Positions 45,983 to 54,528 of a DNA stretch of 64,000 bases are shown here, piece by piece. The notes beneath the pieces were generated by a model, which was not told where the DNA came from, made no database searches, and saw only the letters and a program-made list of their open reading frames with translations. Position 1 is the first letter of the stretch. Each line of letters starts with the position of its first letter. The stretch is from Gallaecimonas pentaromativorans (GTDB lineage: Bacteria > Pseudomonadota > Gammaproteobacteria > Enterobacterales > Gallaecimonadaceae), in contig NZ_RJUL01000001.1 of assembly GCF_003751625.1 (NCBI RefSeq), forward strand, positions 536,244 to 600,243. Reading direction: 5' to 3'. A program made the position numbers and the translations under genes.

Positions 45983-46565
45983 TGGCGCCTCCGCTTTTGA
46001 GGCTAAAGGCCAGGGTGCCGTCTTGCTCCTTGTCGATACCGACGGTGGCAAACTGGCGTCCGGCCAGAGCCGGCTCTTGGGCAAAGGTCTGTACCCACTT
46101 TGGAATAAGGGGCGCCTTGGTGGCGTGGCCGCTCAGGCTCAGCTGCTGGCCGTTGATGGCGATTTGGTCCAGCCATAGGCCGTTGATGCTGCGTTGGGCC
46201 AGGGCTTCGAGCACCGGCGAAAAGCCCTGCTGCGGCAGGCTGTTAAGCTCGTCGATACGGGCCAGCAGCGCCCGGCTGTTGTCACGGGCCTTGGCAATCA
46301 CATCGCGCTGAGCTACCAGGGCAGGGTCTGGCAGCCATTTTTTCAGGGCCGCTTCCTTGTCGGTCAGCGCTGTTTGCAGCTGTTGCTGGCGGGCTTTGAG
46401 TTGCCGCTGCTGGGCTTCGAGGCCACTTTTTTGCCAGTAGCCCCAGCCAAGGCCCAGGGCCAGCAGAGCCAGCAGCAACGCCCAACTGAGCAGCATGGTC
46501 TGGGCGCTGAGGCGCTCGCGCTTTGGCAACAGATCCGGGGTGAGCAGGTTGAGGTTATGCTTCAT
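45969..46565 (-). CDS. mshI2: MshI2, PilN-like inner-membrane protein
   Basis: The 198-residue protein begins MKHNLNLLTPDLLPKRERLSAQ, where the NLL motif is the PilM/MshI-binding segment of PilN proteins. A membrane helix (about 25-45), coiled coil (about 50-100) and small globular domain follow. It overlaps mshI by 11 bases. With MshI and MshJ it forms the inner-membrane alignment complex. Confidence 0.9.
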   Translation of the reverse strand: MKHNLNLLTPDLLPKRERLSAQTMLLSWALLLALLALGLGWGYWQKSGLEAQQRQLKARQQQLQTALTDKEAALKKWLPDPALVAQRDVIAKARDNSRALLARIDELNSLPQQGFSPVLEALAQRSINGLWLDQIAINGQQLSLSGHATKAPLIPKWVQTFAQEPALAGRQFATVGIDKEQDGTLAFSLKSGGANEAP

Positions 46566-47391
46566 GGCCACCTCGCAAGGCGCCAAGGGCCGCCCAGTCG
46601 GCGCAGCGCTGCTCAAGAAAATCGTCCAGCGGCAGCACCGGCACCGAGAAGGTATCGCTCAGTAGCGGCGCCAAGGAGCTGTCCAGCAGCTCGGAAAGGG
46701 CCAGCAGGATGCGCTCGGCCGGCGGCTGGCGTAGCTGGCTTTCCAGGTAATCCAGGGCGCGCTGGATATCCAGCGACAGCCGCTCGGCGAGGATATAAGG
46801 GTCCAGCTCGTCCTGGTTGAGGCGATAGCCCTGCAACCAGCGGGAGAAATAGAGCATGCCCTGGTGGTAGATGGCCAGCAGCAAGTCGCCGTCGCCATTC
46901 AGATTCAGCACCAATACCGGCCGGCCGCCCTCTCCGGCGCTAAAAAGATGGCGCAGGCTCATCTCTTCGTTGCCGATGGACACCACCTCGGCCGGCACCG
47001 CCTGGCAGATGCCGCTCAGCAGCTTCTTGCTGGCACAAACCACGTTGACCCGCTCGCGGCCGATAGGCTGGGCAGGCAGATCGTAATAATCAAATTGCAG
47101 ATCCTGGGGCGGGATGGGCACGGCGTCTTTAAGAGCCCAGAACAGCTCCTCGGTTAGCGGCTCGGTGGCGGGCTTGTCCACCGACAGGCTGCTCAGCTCG
47201 CTGTGGGGCAGCACCAGATGCACCTGATCCTGCGGCTGCACCGGCAACGTCGCCAGCAGCGCGGGCCAATGGGCCGGCCCCTGGCAGTCAAAACGGGTTA
47301 ACTGACCGTCGTCACTGACCAGATGCACTGCCTGCTGACTGAGCCCGACTCCCCATTGGCGGGCGGATTTCTTACGGTGGAACCATGCCAT
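46555..47391 (-). CDS. mshI: MshI, PilM-like actin-fold protein of the MSHA system
   Basis: The 278-residue cytoplasmic protein is a reduced PilM/GspL-type fold. It has VGLSQQAVHLVSDDGQLTRFDCQG at the N-terminus, DQVHLVLPHSELSSLSVDKPATEPL, and the middle RPVLVLNLNGDGDLLLAIYHQG. It is the first gene of the msh operon; the 67 bases before it are shared with the divergent PLP-enzyme gene. The Shine-Dalgarno is weak. Confidence 0.9.
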   Translation of the reverse strand: MAWFHRKKSARQWGVGLSQQAVHLVSDDGQLTRFDCQGPAHWPALLATLPVQPQDQVHLVLPHSELSSLSVDKPATEPLTEELFWALKDAVPIPPQDLQFDYYDLPAQPIGRERVNVVCASKKLLSGICQAVPAEVVSIGNEEMSLRHLFSAGEGGRPVLVLNLNGDGDLLLAIYHQGMLYFSRWLQGYRLNQDELDPYILAERLSLDIQRALDYLESQLRQPPAERILLALSELLDSSLAPLLSDTFSVPVLPLDDFLEQRCADWAALGALRGGHEA

Positions 47392-47458
47392 TTTAGGTAT
47401 CTTCTACTCCCTGTTCAGCGTTCGGGGCCGTTCCCGTCGACGACAAAGTGGCAACCTG

Positions 47459-48361
47459 ATGTTCAACACTTCATCCAAATCGTTTAATCAACGCATCACA
47501 GTGCCTAGCGTACTGGAAAAAAAGGTTTTTTTAACCATCAAAAGGGATGATTTGCTCGATCCTTTGATATCGGGCAACAAATGGCGAAAGCTCAAATACC
47601 CGCTGGCCGCCGCCAAGGCCAATGGTTGCCCCGGGGTAGTGAGCTTTGGCGGCCCCCACTCCAATCATTTGAGCGCCCTGGCCAGCGCCTGCGCCGGCCT
47701 TGGCCTTGCCAGCCACGGCGTGGTGCGCGGCCATCAGCAGCTCACCCCTACCCTTGAGCATTGCCAGCGCCAGGGCATGACCTTGAGCTTTATCAGCCGC
47801 GAGCAATATCGCCTTCGCCACGACAGCCAGTGGCTGGCGGCCTGGCAGCAGCGTTTTGCCGGTTGGCTAGTGCTACCGGAAGGCGGCTCGGCGCCAGCGG
47901 CCCTGGCCGGGGTAGCCGAATTGGTGGCAGAACTGACCGACCCTTTTGATGAGATTTGGACGGCGGTGGGCTCGGGCGGCACCTTGGCCGGCTTGGTGGT
48001 GGGCGCCGAGGGGCGCGGCGAGATTGTCGGGGTGATGGCGGTAAAGGACCCAAGCCTTGAAGGGCGCATCGAAGCGTTGCTCGAAGACGCCGGCTGCCCG
48101 CACCGCAACTATCGGCTGGTGCGCGGCTTCGAAGGGCCGGGCTTTGGCAAGTTCACTAAGGAGATGGCGACAAAAATGCAGGCCTTGGGAGCGGAGCTTG
48201 CCATCCCTTTGGAGCCCATCTATACCGGCAAGCTGCTACTGGCCTTCTGGCATTTTCTTCAAACAGGGCAGCTTGATGGCCAACATATCGTGTTGCTGCA
48301 CACCGGCGGCCTGCAGGGCCTTGAGGCCCTTCGCCAGCAAGGGCGCTGGCCTCGGTTATAG
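47459..48361 (+). CDS. PLP-dependent ACC deaminase / D-cysteine desulfhydrase family protein
   Basis: The 300-residue fold-type II PLP enzyme has VFLTIKRDDLLDPLISGNKWRKLKY with PLP-binding Lys41, followed by FGGPHSNHLSALA (Ser68, Asn69, His70) and a phosphate-binding AVGSGGTLAG. These are typical of the ACC deaminase/DcyD group. The real reaction (D-cysteine desulfhydration, ACC deamination or another beta-elimination) cannot be told from sequence. It diverges from mshI and its stop overlaps the end of csrD by 6 bases. Confidence 0.85.
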   Translation: MFNTSSKSFNQRITVPSVLEKKVFLTIKRDDLLDPLISGNKWRKLKYPLAAAKANGCPGVVSFGGPHSNHLSALASACAGLGLASHGVVRGHQQLTPTLEHCQRQGMTLSFISREQYRLRHDSQWLAAWQQRFAGWLVLPEGGSAPAALAGVAELVAELTDPFDEIWTAVGSGGTLAGLVVGAEGRGEIVGVMAVKDPSLEGRIEALLEDAGCPHRNYRLVRGFEGPGFGKFTKEMATKMQALGAELAIPLEPIYTGKLLLAFWHFLQTGQLDGQHIVLLHTGGLQGLEALRQQGRWPRL

Positions 48362-50194
48362 AGGGTCCCAGGCGCCGTGGCCAAAGAGCGGCCCTTCACC
48401 GGCACTGACTCCCAGCCGCTGCAGGCAAAGCCGCTCGTCGTTGTCGACAATGCCGGTGGCCACCACCTCGGTATTGCTGTCTACCGCCTTTTGCACCAGC
48501 CGCTGCACCCACAGTTGCTGTTCGCTGTTGCGGTGAATTTGCCGCACCATGGAACTGTGCAGTTTGAGCATGCGCGGCGGAATGTCCTGCCAGGGCGAGC
48601 GTTTGGAATGCTGGCCAAGGCGTTCCACGGCTACGCCGACCCCGATAGTGCCCAGTTGGCGCAGCGGCTCGGCCAGGGTTTTGCCGTGCTGGGCCAGCTC
48701 GAATTCGGTGACGCTCAGCATCAGCTGCGGCAATAGATCCCGTACTTCCAAAAGCGCCAGTTGCAGCCAGCGGCTAAAACCGGGTTTGAGCAAGGCGTCG
48801 ACACAAACCCGAAACACCAGCCGGTGGCCACGGTTACGGGCCTGGTCTAGCTTGGCCAGCAGCAATTGCAGGCACAACTTGGTCATGGCCTCTTCCTGGC
48901 CTACCCGGCAGGCCATGGGCATAAAGACGCTGTCATCGATTTTCTGGCCCTTAGGATCGGTGATAAGGGCCCTGACCCGCAGGTGATGCACGTCGCCGTC
49001 CAGGCTGTGTACCGGCTCGGTCACCAGGTTGACGCTTTGGCGGCCCAGCACTTGGTCCAGCAAGGTGCGCCAGCGCACACTGCCGGTTTCTACCTGGGGC
49101 ATGGACTCCACATCGGCGGCCATCACTGCGTTCTCGCCCTGCAACTGGGCGCCGCGCAGGGCCATGGCGGTTTTGTCCAGCACCAGGGCGGTATCGTCAC
49201 CGGCCTGGTAGAGGGTCCAGCCCAGATGCAGCCAGTCATTACCGGTCAGGCCCTTGGGTTTTGGCAGCCGCTCCAGATCCTTGATTAGTCCCAGGGCAAA
49301 GCTTTGGCCATCCTTGGTGGGCATCTGCGGCAGCAGCAGGCCGTATTCGTCGTCATCCAGGCGGCTCAGCACGGCATCGGGCCAGCCCTGGGCCTTGTCT
49401 TGCAGCAGCTGCACCAGTTGGCGCTGCCACGGCTCAAAGTCGCTATCCGCTACCCCATCGAGGTGGCTAAGCTCCAACAGCATCACACAGCCAATGCGGT
49501 TGCCTTCGGACTCTTGCAGCCAGGTGGCCAGGCGCTGCTCAAAAAAGAGCCGGTTACCCAGCCCCGTGCGCTCATCCAGCCAGGCGGCGCTGTGCAGCAG
49601 GCCGTCCAGCTGTTGCTGCTGGGCTTCGAGGGTATGGATACGTTTTTGCTGGCCAAGCAGCCGGGCACGGGCCTCTGGAAAGCTGCCCTGCTGGGCCACC
49701 TGGCCGCTTTTGGCTTCGGTTTCAAAGGTGGCTATCTGCTGGCGCTGCTGCCAGCAGCTTCTGGCCAGGCGAAACAGCAACCACAGCAGCAGCAGCACCC
49801 CCAGCAGCATCGGCAACATGGCCACAAAGACCTGCTGCCAGGGCATGGGATGATGATAGAAGGTCAGGCTCAGCAGCCGCTGGCCGGTCAGGCGCAGCTC
49901 CACTCGCTGGTAGTCGCCGATGCCGGGCACCTGGTTGCGGGTTTGCAGGCGCGGCTGGCCCGCCACATAGAGCGACGCCGCGTGGATGTCGGCGTCGTCG
50001 GTGAGGGCGTCCCACAAGGCGGGCGGCGGCGTTTGGGGATAAAGGGCCACCACTCGGCCCAACTGCCGGGCCTTGGCCAGCATGTGGGCGTCGTGCTGCT
50101 GGTGGGTCAGTACCAGGGTTAACCAGCGGACGCCGGCCAGGGCCAGCGTCAAAGATAAAATCACTGCAATAACAAAAGGTAAGCGCTTTTCCAT
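48356..50194 (-). CDS. csrD: CsrD, degenerate GGDEF-EAL regulator of Csr small RNA decay
   Basis: The 612-residue protein has two N-terminal membrane helices (about 6-28 and 128-160) around a periplasmic region and a coiled coil. A degenerate GGDEF domain follows (about 210-370; LDDDE replaces GGDEF) and a degenerate EAL domain (EPVHSL replaces the EAL motif). This is the known build of E. coli CsrD/YhdA, which promotes RNase E decay of CsrB and CsrC and binds no catalysis-competent c-di-GMP site. It sits next to the msh locus as in related bacteria. The ATG at 50194 is chosen; the upstream extension has no support. Confidence 0.9.
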   Translation of the reverse strand: MEKRLPFVIAVILSLTLALAGVRWLTLVLTHQQHDAHMLAKARQLGRVVALYPQTPPPALWDALTDDADIHAASLYVAGQPRLQTRNQVPGIGDYQRVELRLTGQRLLSLTFYHHPMPWQQVFVAMLPMLLGVLLLLWLLFRLARSCWQQRQQIATFETEAKSGQVAQQGSFPEARARLLGQQKRIHTLEAQQQQLDGLLHSAAWLDERTGLGNRLFFEQRLATWLQESEGNRIGCVMLLELSHLDGVADSDFEPWQRQLVQLLQDKAQGWPDAVLSRLDDDEYGLLLPQMPTKDGQSFALGLIKDLERLPKPKGLTGNDWLHLGWTLYQAGDDTALVLDKTAMALRGAQLQGENAVMAADVESMPQVETGSVRWRTLLDQVLGRQSVNLVTEPVHSLDGDVHHLRVRALITDPKGQKIDDSVFMPMACRVGQEEAMTKLCLQLLLAKLDQARNRGHRLVFRVCVDALLKPGFSRWLQLALLEVRDLLPQLMLSVTEFELAQHGKTLAEPLRQLGTIGVGVAVERLGQHSKRSPWQDIPPRMLKLHSSMVRQIHRNSEQQLWVQRLVQKAVDSNTEVVATGIVDNDERLCLQRLGVSAGEGPLFGHGAWDPL

Positions 50195-50279
50195 AAGCCT
50201 TGCCGGATATGAATGCCAGGTCCATTTAACCAGATGGCAAGCCAATGTCCATGGCAAGTATCGGTTAAATCTTAATAAC

Positions 50280-50310
50280 TTAGCGCCAGATCCCCTTTTG
50301 GTTGCGCTAA
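50280..50310. repeat. Inverted repeat between csrD and the LysR gene
   Basis: Seven-base arms TTAGCGC (50280-50286) and GCGCTAA (50304-50310) flank a 17-base loop with a run of C and T. It sits 4 bases from the LysR stop and 86 bases upstream of csrD. It may be a weak terminator for the efflux operon or a csrD operator. No U-tract is present. Confidence 0.35.
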
Positions 50311-50314
50311 CAGG

Positions 50315-51262
50315 TCATACCCGCCGGGACAAGCTCAGCTCCTGCACCAGTTGCTCGTCTGTGGCTATCCACTCGGGAATGGCTTGGCGCAAAAGCTCGA
50401 CCCAGGTTTTCACTTTGGCATCCAGATACTGGCGGGAGGGGTAAAGGGCGTGGATGTTCAAATCCTGCAGCCGGTATTCGGGCAGCACCCGCACCAGCTC
50501 GCCACGGCGCAGCATGTCGACCGCCGAGTACAAAGGCAGGGCGGCGATACCCAGGCCCCCGGCTGCGGCTTCGGCCACCGCGTCCCCTACATTGGCTTGC
50601 AGCGGCGAATGGCCAAGCTCGACGGTGATGTGGCCGTCGGGGCCTTCCATCTCCCAGTTGTCCATGGGCAGTACCGGGCTTAACAGCCGCAGGCAGTCGT
50701 GTTCTTTGAGATCTTCGGGGGTGCGGGGCTCGCCCCTGGCTTTGAGGTAATCGGGGGAGGCGCACAGCACGCTGTAGGTGCGGCCGATAACCCGGGAAAT
50801 CAGGCTGGAGTTGGGCAACTGGGTGCTGAGCACAATGGCCATGTCAAAGCCTTCTTCCAGCAGATCCGGGATGCGGTTGGCCAGGGTCAGCTCGAAGGTG
50901 ACTTCTTCATATTGCTGGCGGTACTGATTGATGGCGCGAATGGCATAGTGCTGCCCTACCCCGGTCATGGAATGCAGCCGCAAAGTGCCACGGGGCCGGG
51001 CGTGGGCGTCGGCCGCTTCGGCTTCGGCTTCTTCGATGATGGGCAGGATTTGCTGGCAGCGGAGCAGGTAGCGCTGGCCCACTTCGGTGAGGGCCAGCCG
51101 GCGGGTGGAGCGATGAAGGAGCCTTGCCTGCAGGTGGGCTTCGAGGTTACTGACCGCCCTGGACACGCTGGCCGTGGTGGAATCGAGGTTACTGGCGGCG
51201 GCGGTGTAACTGCCGGTTTCGGCCACCTGCATGAAAACCCGCATGTTGTGCAAAATATCCAT
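50315..51262 (-). CDS. LysR-family transcriptional regulator of the adjacent efflux operon
   Basis: The 315-residue protein has the LysR winged helix (MDILHNMRVFMQVAETGSYTAAASNLDSTTASVSRAVSNLE) and the periplasmic-binding-like effector domain. It resembles the AaeR/CrgA-type subgroup. The ATG at 51262 is preferred because GGAG lies 5 bases upstream; the ATG one codon before (51265) is too close. It is the last gene of the NodT-FUSC-DUF1656-HlyD operon, on the same strand, 29 bases after the adaptor. Co-directional arrangement differs from the divergent aaeR-aaeXAB. Confidence 0.9.
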   Translation of the reverse strand: MDILHNMRVFMQVAETGSYTAAASNLDSTTASVSRAVSNLEAHLQARLLHRSTRRLALTEVGQRYLLRCQQILPIIEEAEAEAADAHARPRGTLRLHSMTGVGQHYAIRAINQYRQQYEEVTFELTLANRIPDLLEEGFDMAIVLSTQLPNSSLISRVIGRTYSVLCASPDYLKARGEPRTPEDLKEHDCLRLLSPVLPMDNWEMEGPDGHITVELGHSPLQANVGDAVAEAAAGGLGIAALPLYSAVDMLRRGELVRVLPEYRLQDLNIHALYPSRQYLDAKVKTWVELLRQAIPEWIATDEQLVQELSLSRRV

Positions 51263-51293
51263 CATCTCTCCTGTTCAAATTGTGCGTTCGGGC

Positions 51294-52169
51294 TTAGCCG
51301 GCCCGAGGCTGCTGGGGCTTGACGATCACCGTGGCCGTGGTGCCCGCAGCCAGTACCAGCCCTGGCGGGATGGTATCGATATGAATGCGTACCGGAATGC
51401 GCTGGGCCAAACGAACCCAGGTGAAGGTGGGGTTCACGTCGGCCACCAGTTCGCGACTTTGGGGGTTATCCCTGTCGTAGATGGCGCGGGTGATGCTGTC
51501 CACATGGCCTTGCATCACCTGGCCGCTCATCAGTTCTATACGTACCGGGTCCCCTACCTTGATCCGCAGCAGTTTGTTCTCTTCAAAGTAGCCGTAAACC
51601 CAGTAGGAATGCTGGTCTACCACCGCGACTTGCGGCACACCGGCGGCGGCGTAGTCGCCCTGGTGCACGTTGAGGTTGGTGACGTAACCGTCCACCGGGG
51701 CGCGCAGCTCGGTGCGGCTGAGGCTCCATTTTGCCTCATCCAGCTTGGCCAGGGCCTCCTGGTATTCGGCCTTGGCCACGGCAGCGCCGTTGGAGGCGTC
51801 GTCCAGGCTCTCGCGGGACACCACCTTGCGGTCCAAGGCGATACGGCGCTGGGCCTCTGACTCGCGCATTTTAAGGTTGGCCTTTTTGGCCGCCACCAGC
51901 GCCTCGGCCTGCTCAACCGCGATTTGGTATTTGTCGGGGTCGATGCGCAGGAGCAAATCGCCCTTTTTCACCTGCTGGTTGTCTTTGACCGGCATCTCTA
52001 CCACCCGCCCGGAGACGTCGGAGGCCACGTTGATGATGTTGGCCCGCACCCGGCCATCACGGGTCCAGGGAGCCTGCATGTATTGCTCCCACAAGCGCTG
52101 GCCAGTGAGGGCGGCGCCGCAGAGCACAGCGATGGTGACGGCATAGCCGATAACCGATTTCAGTTTCAT
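51294..52169 (-). CDS. aaeA: HlyD/AaeA-family periplasmic adaptor
   Basis: The 291-residue adaptor has an N-terminal membrane helix (about 5-22, VIGYAVTIAVLCGAALTGQ), a lipoyl half (DGRVRANIINVASDVSGRVVEMPVKDNQQVKKGDLLL), a short alpha-hairpin and a second lipoyl half (TELRAPVDGYVTNLNVHQGDYAAAG). It follows AaeA, partner of a FUSC-family pump for aromatic acids. The gene lies 18 bases after the DUF1656 gene. The symbol is by similarity only. Confidence 0.85.
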   Translation of the reverse strand: MKLKSVIGYAVTIAVLCGAALTGQRLWEQYMQAPWTRDGRVRANIINVASDVSGRVVEMPVKDNQQVKKGDLLLRIDPDKYQIAVEQAEALVAAKKANLKMRESEAQRRIALDRKVVSRESLDDASNGAAVAKAEYQEALAKLDEAKWSLSRTELRAPVDGYVTNLNVHQGDYAAAGVPQVAVVDQHSYWVYGYFEENKLLRIKVGDPVRIELMSGQVMQGHVDSITRAIYDRDNPQSRELVADVNPTFTWVRLAQRIPVRIHIDTIPPGLVLAAGTTATVIVKPQQPRAG

Positions 52170-52187
52170 GATGCTAAAACCCGATAT

Positions 52188-52397
52188 TCAATAGATGAAA
52201 AGCGCAAAACCACTGAAAAGCAAAATAAAAAGCGAAACGCGAAACAGCGAAGGGTGCCAGATCCAGTCATACAGACCCAGCCTGGCTACCAGCCGGTCCA
52301 GGCCCCAGGTCAGGGCCATCACCGCCAGGAAGATCACCATCAGCGAAGGCAGTAGCAGCCCTTCGAGCGCCGTTTCCCGAAAACCGTCACTGAGCAT
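52188..52397 (-). CDS. aaeX: DUF1656 (AaeX-like) small membrane protein
   Basis: The 69-residue protein has two membrane helices (about residues 14-32 and 50-68) and the motif LGLYDWIWHPSLFRVSLFI, diagnostic of DUF1656. These proteins always sit between a HlyD adaptor and a FUSC pump, and the role is unknown. The ATG at 52397 overlaps the FUSC gene end by 11 bases; the longer upstream frame lies in FUSC. Confidence 0.88.
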   Translation of the reverse strand: MLSDGFRETALEGLLLPSLMVIFLAVMALTWGLDRLVARLGLYDWIWHPSLFRVSLFILLFSGFALFIY

Positions 52398-54528
52398 GGT
52401 CAGCTCCTTTATGGCAGCGTCGGTACAAAATGGAATGCCGGTCCAGCAGGGTGGTCCGGGCAAAATGCAGGTAACTGACCACCCGCCGTAGCGGCGAGCG
52501 GTCGAAATGGTCCTGGGCGCCCAGTTGGCCTTGCAGTTTGGCCAGCAGTACGTCCAGCATCTGGCGGGCCACCAGCAGCTCATCGGCCGAGGGGGCCATA
52601 AACAGCGCCACCAGTTGCTGCTGCAGGGCGTTCAGTTCCTGGTGCCAGGGCGTCGGCGCCATGGCCGCCACCTCCTGGCGCCAGTTGAGCATGGCGTGGC
52701 CCACTTCCTGGACAATCAGGCTCCACTGCACCAGCTCGGTTTGCACGTCAGGGCGGCGGGCGGCCAGGCCATAGACCTGGCTGAGAATGTCGCGGCTGCG
52801 GCTGTCAAAACGCCCGGGCAGGCTGCCGAGGTCGTCATCGGCCACCATGGCCAGGGTGGCGCGAAGGTCGCGCTCCCAGGCCCGCCACATCCAGCCGCTG
52901 GCAGGGGGCAACAGCACGCTGTTGGCCACCGCCGCCAACACCGCCCCCATAAAGAGGCCGCCGTAAGCGCTGATCACCGACAGCGGCGCATAAACAGTGG
53001 GGTTGGTGGGCACGCTGCCCATGGAGAACATGATCAAAAGCCCCAGCCCAAAGCCAGCCCAGGCCGGTTTCATGGTGATATAGGTGCCCAGCATCACCAC
53101 CGGCAGCAGCGCCATCAGCAGTAGCGGCAAGCCGTCGATGAGCGGGTAGACATAGACGCTCTCAATCACCCCGAACACGCCGCCAACAAAGGTGCCCATG
53201 GCCATTTGCACCGCCAGCTTGCTGGGGTTGGGCATGCCGGAAGACAAGGCGCAGATGGCAGCGGCGTTAACCAGCATGTAAGGCCCGGCCTGCCAGTCGA
53301 GGGCAAACCAGATGGCGCCGCCCACAAAGATGGCCGCCGCCGCCCGCACCCCGGACACCAAGGAGGCCAGCAGGTTGGCCTGGGAGGCAAAATCGCCCTT
53401 CCATTGCTCCCGCACGTGCAGCCTTGCCGCCAGGGCATGGTGGCTATGGGCGTAGGTGACTAAAGCCTCGGTGAAGTGATAGAGCAGCTCGGCGGCGGTA
53501 TTGAACTCCAGCAGCGCCGCGTCGTCCTGCTTGAGCGGCTGGCGACAATCACGGATTAAGGGCATCAACCGGCCTTGGAATTGACCGATAGCTTCTGCCA
53601 GCCGGGCCGCCTCTTGGGGGCTCATCATGCTGTCGGGCCAAGGAGCAAGCTCGGCTTTAAAAGCCGCCAGGCAAGGCTCAAGGGCTGCCAGCACCTGCTG
53701 CTGGCCGTTTTCCTGCAAGCGCCGCAACTGGCGATGCAGGGCGTTAAAATGGGTCAGCAAGCCTAGAAAATCGTTATTGAGCTGAATCAGCCGCTGGCTG
53801 CGCAGGCGGGTGTGGGGGTCTTCGATGGCCGATACGGTGCGCATGGCCTCCAGCCCCACCGCCTGGGTGGCAAACTCCACGTTAACCTTGCGTAGCACTT
53901 GTGGGTCTTGGCCATCCAGGTGCTCCAGCACGAAAGCGGCAAAGCGGCCGAAGCGGCTGGCCACCGAAAGGTTCATGGCGCCATGGCTGGTCTGGGGGAA
54001 CACCAGCACACTGACCAGGGTGGAGCAGAAAATGGCCAGGGCAATTTCCAGCACCCGCCAGATGGCATCAAGGATGGCGGTTTGCGGGTGCAAGGAGGCT
54101 GGCAGGCCAATCAACGCCGCGGTGTAACCGGCCAGCACAAAGCCATAGAAGCGCCAGTCGCGGTAACGGGCAGCGCCAGCGATACAAAAACCTATCCACA
54201 GCGCCATGGCACCCAGAAACAGCCAGCGCTGCTGGGCAAAAAGCCCCAGCAGCAGCACCATCACCGCCAAGCCCACCACCGAGCCCAGCAACCGGAACAG
54301 GCCCTTGGCGATCACCTGGCCGCTTTGGGGCTGCATCACGATAAAGACGGTGATCATGGCGGTGCTGGGCTTTTGCAGCTGCAACACCATGGCCAGCGAC
54401 ACCGTTAAAAAGGCCGCCAGCACCACCTTGAACAGGTATACCCACACCAGGCCGTCGCTGCGGGCCCAGGCCCGGGCGGCTTGGCGCCAGTCATCACTGC
54501 TGGGCAGACGCCAGGCGTCAGTGGCCAT
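52387..54528 (-). CDS. aaeB: FUSC/AaeB-family inner-membrane efflux protein
   Basis: The 713-residue protein has two blocks of membrane helices (about residues 25-185 and 385-530) and a cytoplasmic part between and after them, which is the AaeB/YccS/FUSC layout. In E. coli, AaeB with AaeA exports p-hydroxybenzoic and related aromatic carboxylic acids. Motifs include STAMITVFIVMQPQSGQVIAKGLFRLLG. It overlaps nodT by 11 bases. The symbol is by similarity only. Confidence 0.85.
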   Translation of the reverse strand: MATDAWRLPSSDDWRQAARAWARSDGLVWVYLFKVVLAAFLTVSLAMVLQLQKPSTAMITVFIVMQPQSGQVIAKGLFRLLGSVVGLAVMVLLLGLFAQQRWLFLGAMALWIGFCIAGAARYRDWRFYGFVLAGYTAALIGLPASLHPQTAILDAIWRVLEIALAIFCSTLVSVLVFPQTSHGAMNLSVASRFGRFAAFVLEHLDGQDPQVLRKVNVEFATQAVGLEAMRTVSAIEDPHTRLRSQRLIQLNNDFLGLLTHFNALHRQLRRLQENGQQQVLAALEPCLAAFKAELAPWPDSMMSPQEAARLAEAIGQFQGRLMPLIRDCRQPLKQDDAALLEFNTAAELLYHFTEALVTYAHSHHALAARLHVREQWKGDFASQANLLASLVSGVRAAAAIFVGGAIWFALDWQAGPYMLVNAAAICALSSGMPNPSKLAVQMAMGTFVGGVFGVIESVYVYPLIDGLPLLLMALLPVVMLGTYITMKPAWAGFGLGLLIMFSMGSVPTNPTVYAPLSVISAYGGLFMGAVLAAVANSVLLPPASGWMWRAWERDLRATLAMVADDDLGSLPGRFDSRSRDILSQVYGLAARRPDVQTELVQWSLIVQEVGHAMLNWRQEVAAMAPTPWHQELNALQQQLVALFMAPSADELLVARQMLDVLLAKLQGQLGAQDHFDRSPLRRVVSYLHFARTTLLDRHSILYRRCHKGADHAQ

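Noticed and set aside
48356..50194. CsrD as an active diguanylate cyclase/phosphodiesterase
   Set aside because: GGDEF and EAL signature residues are replaced (LDDDE and EPVHSL), so catalysis is unlikely.
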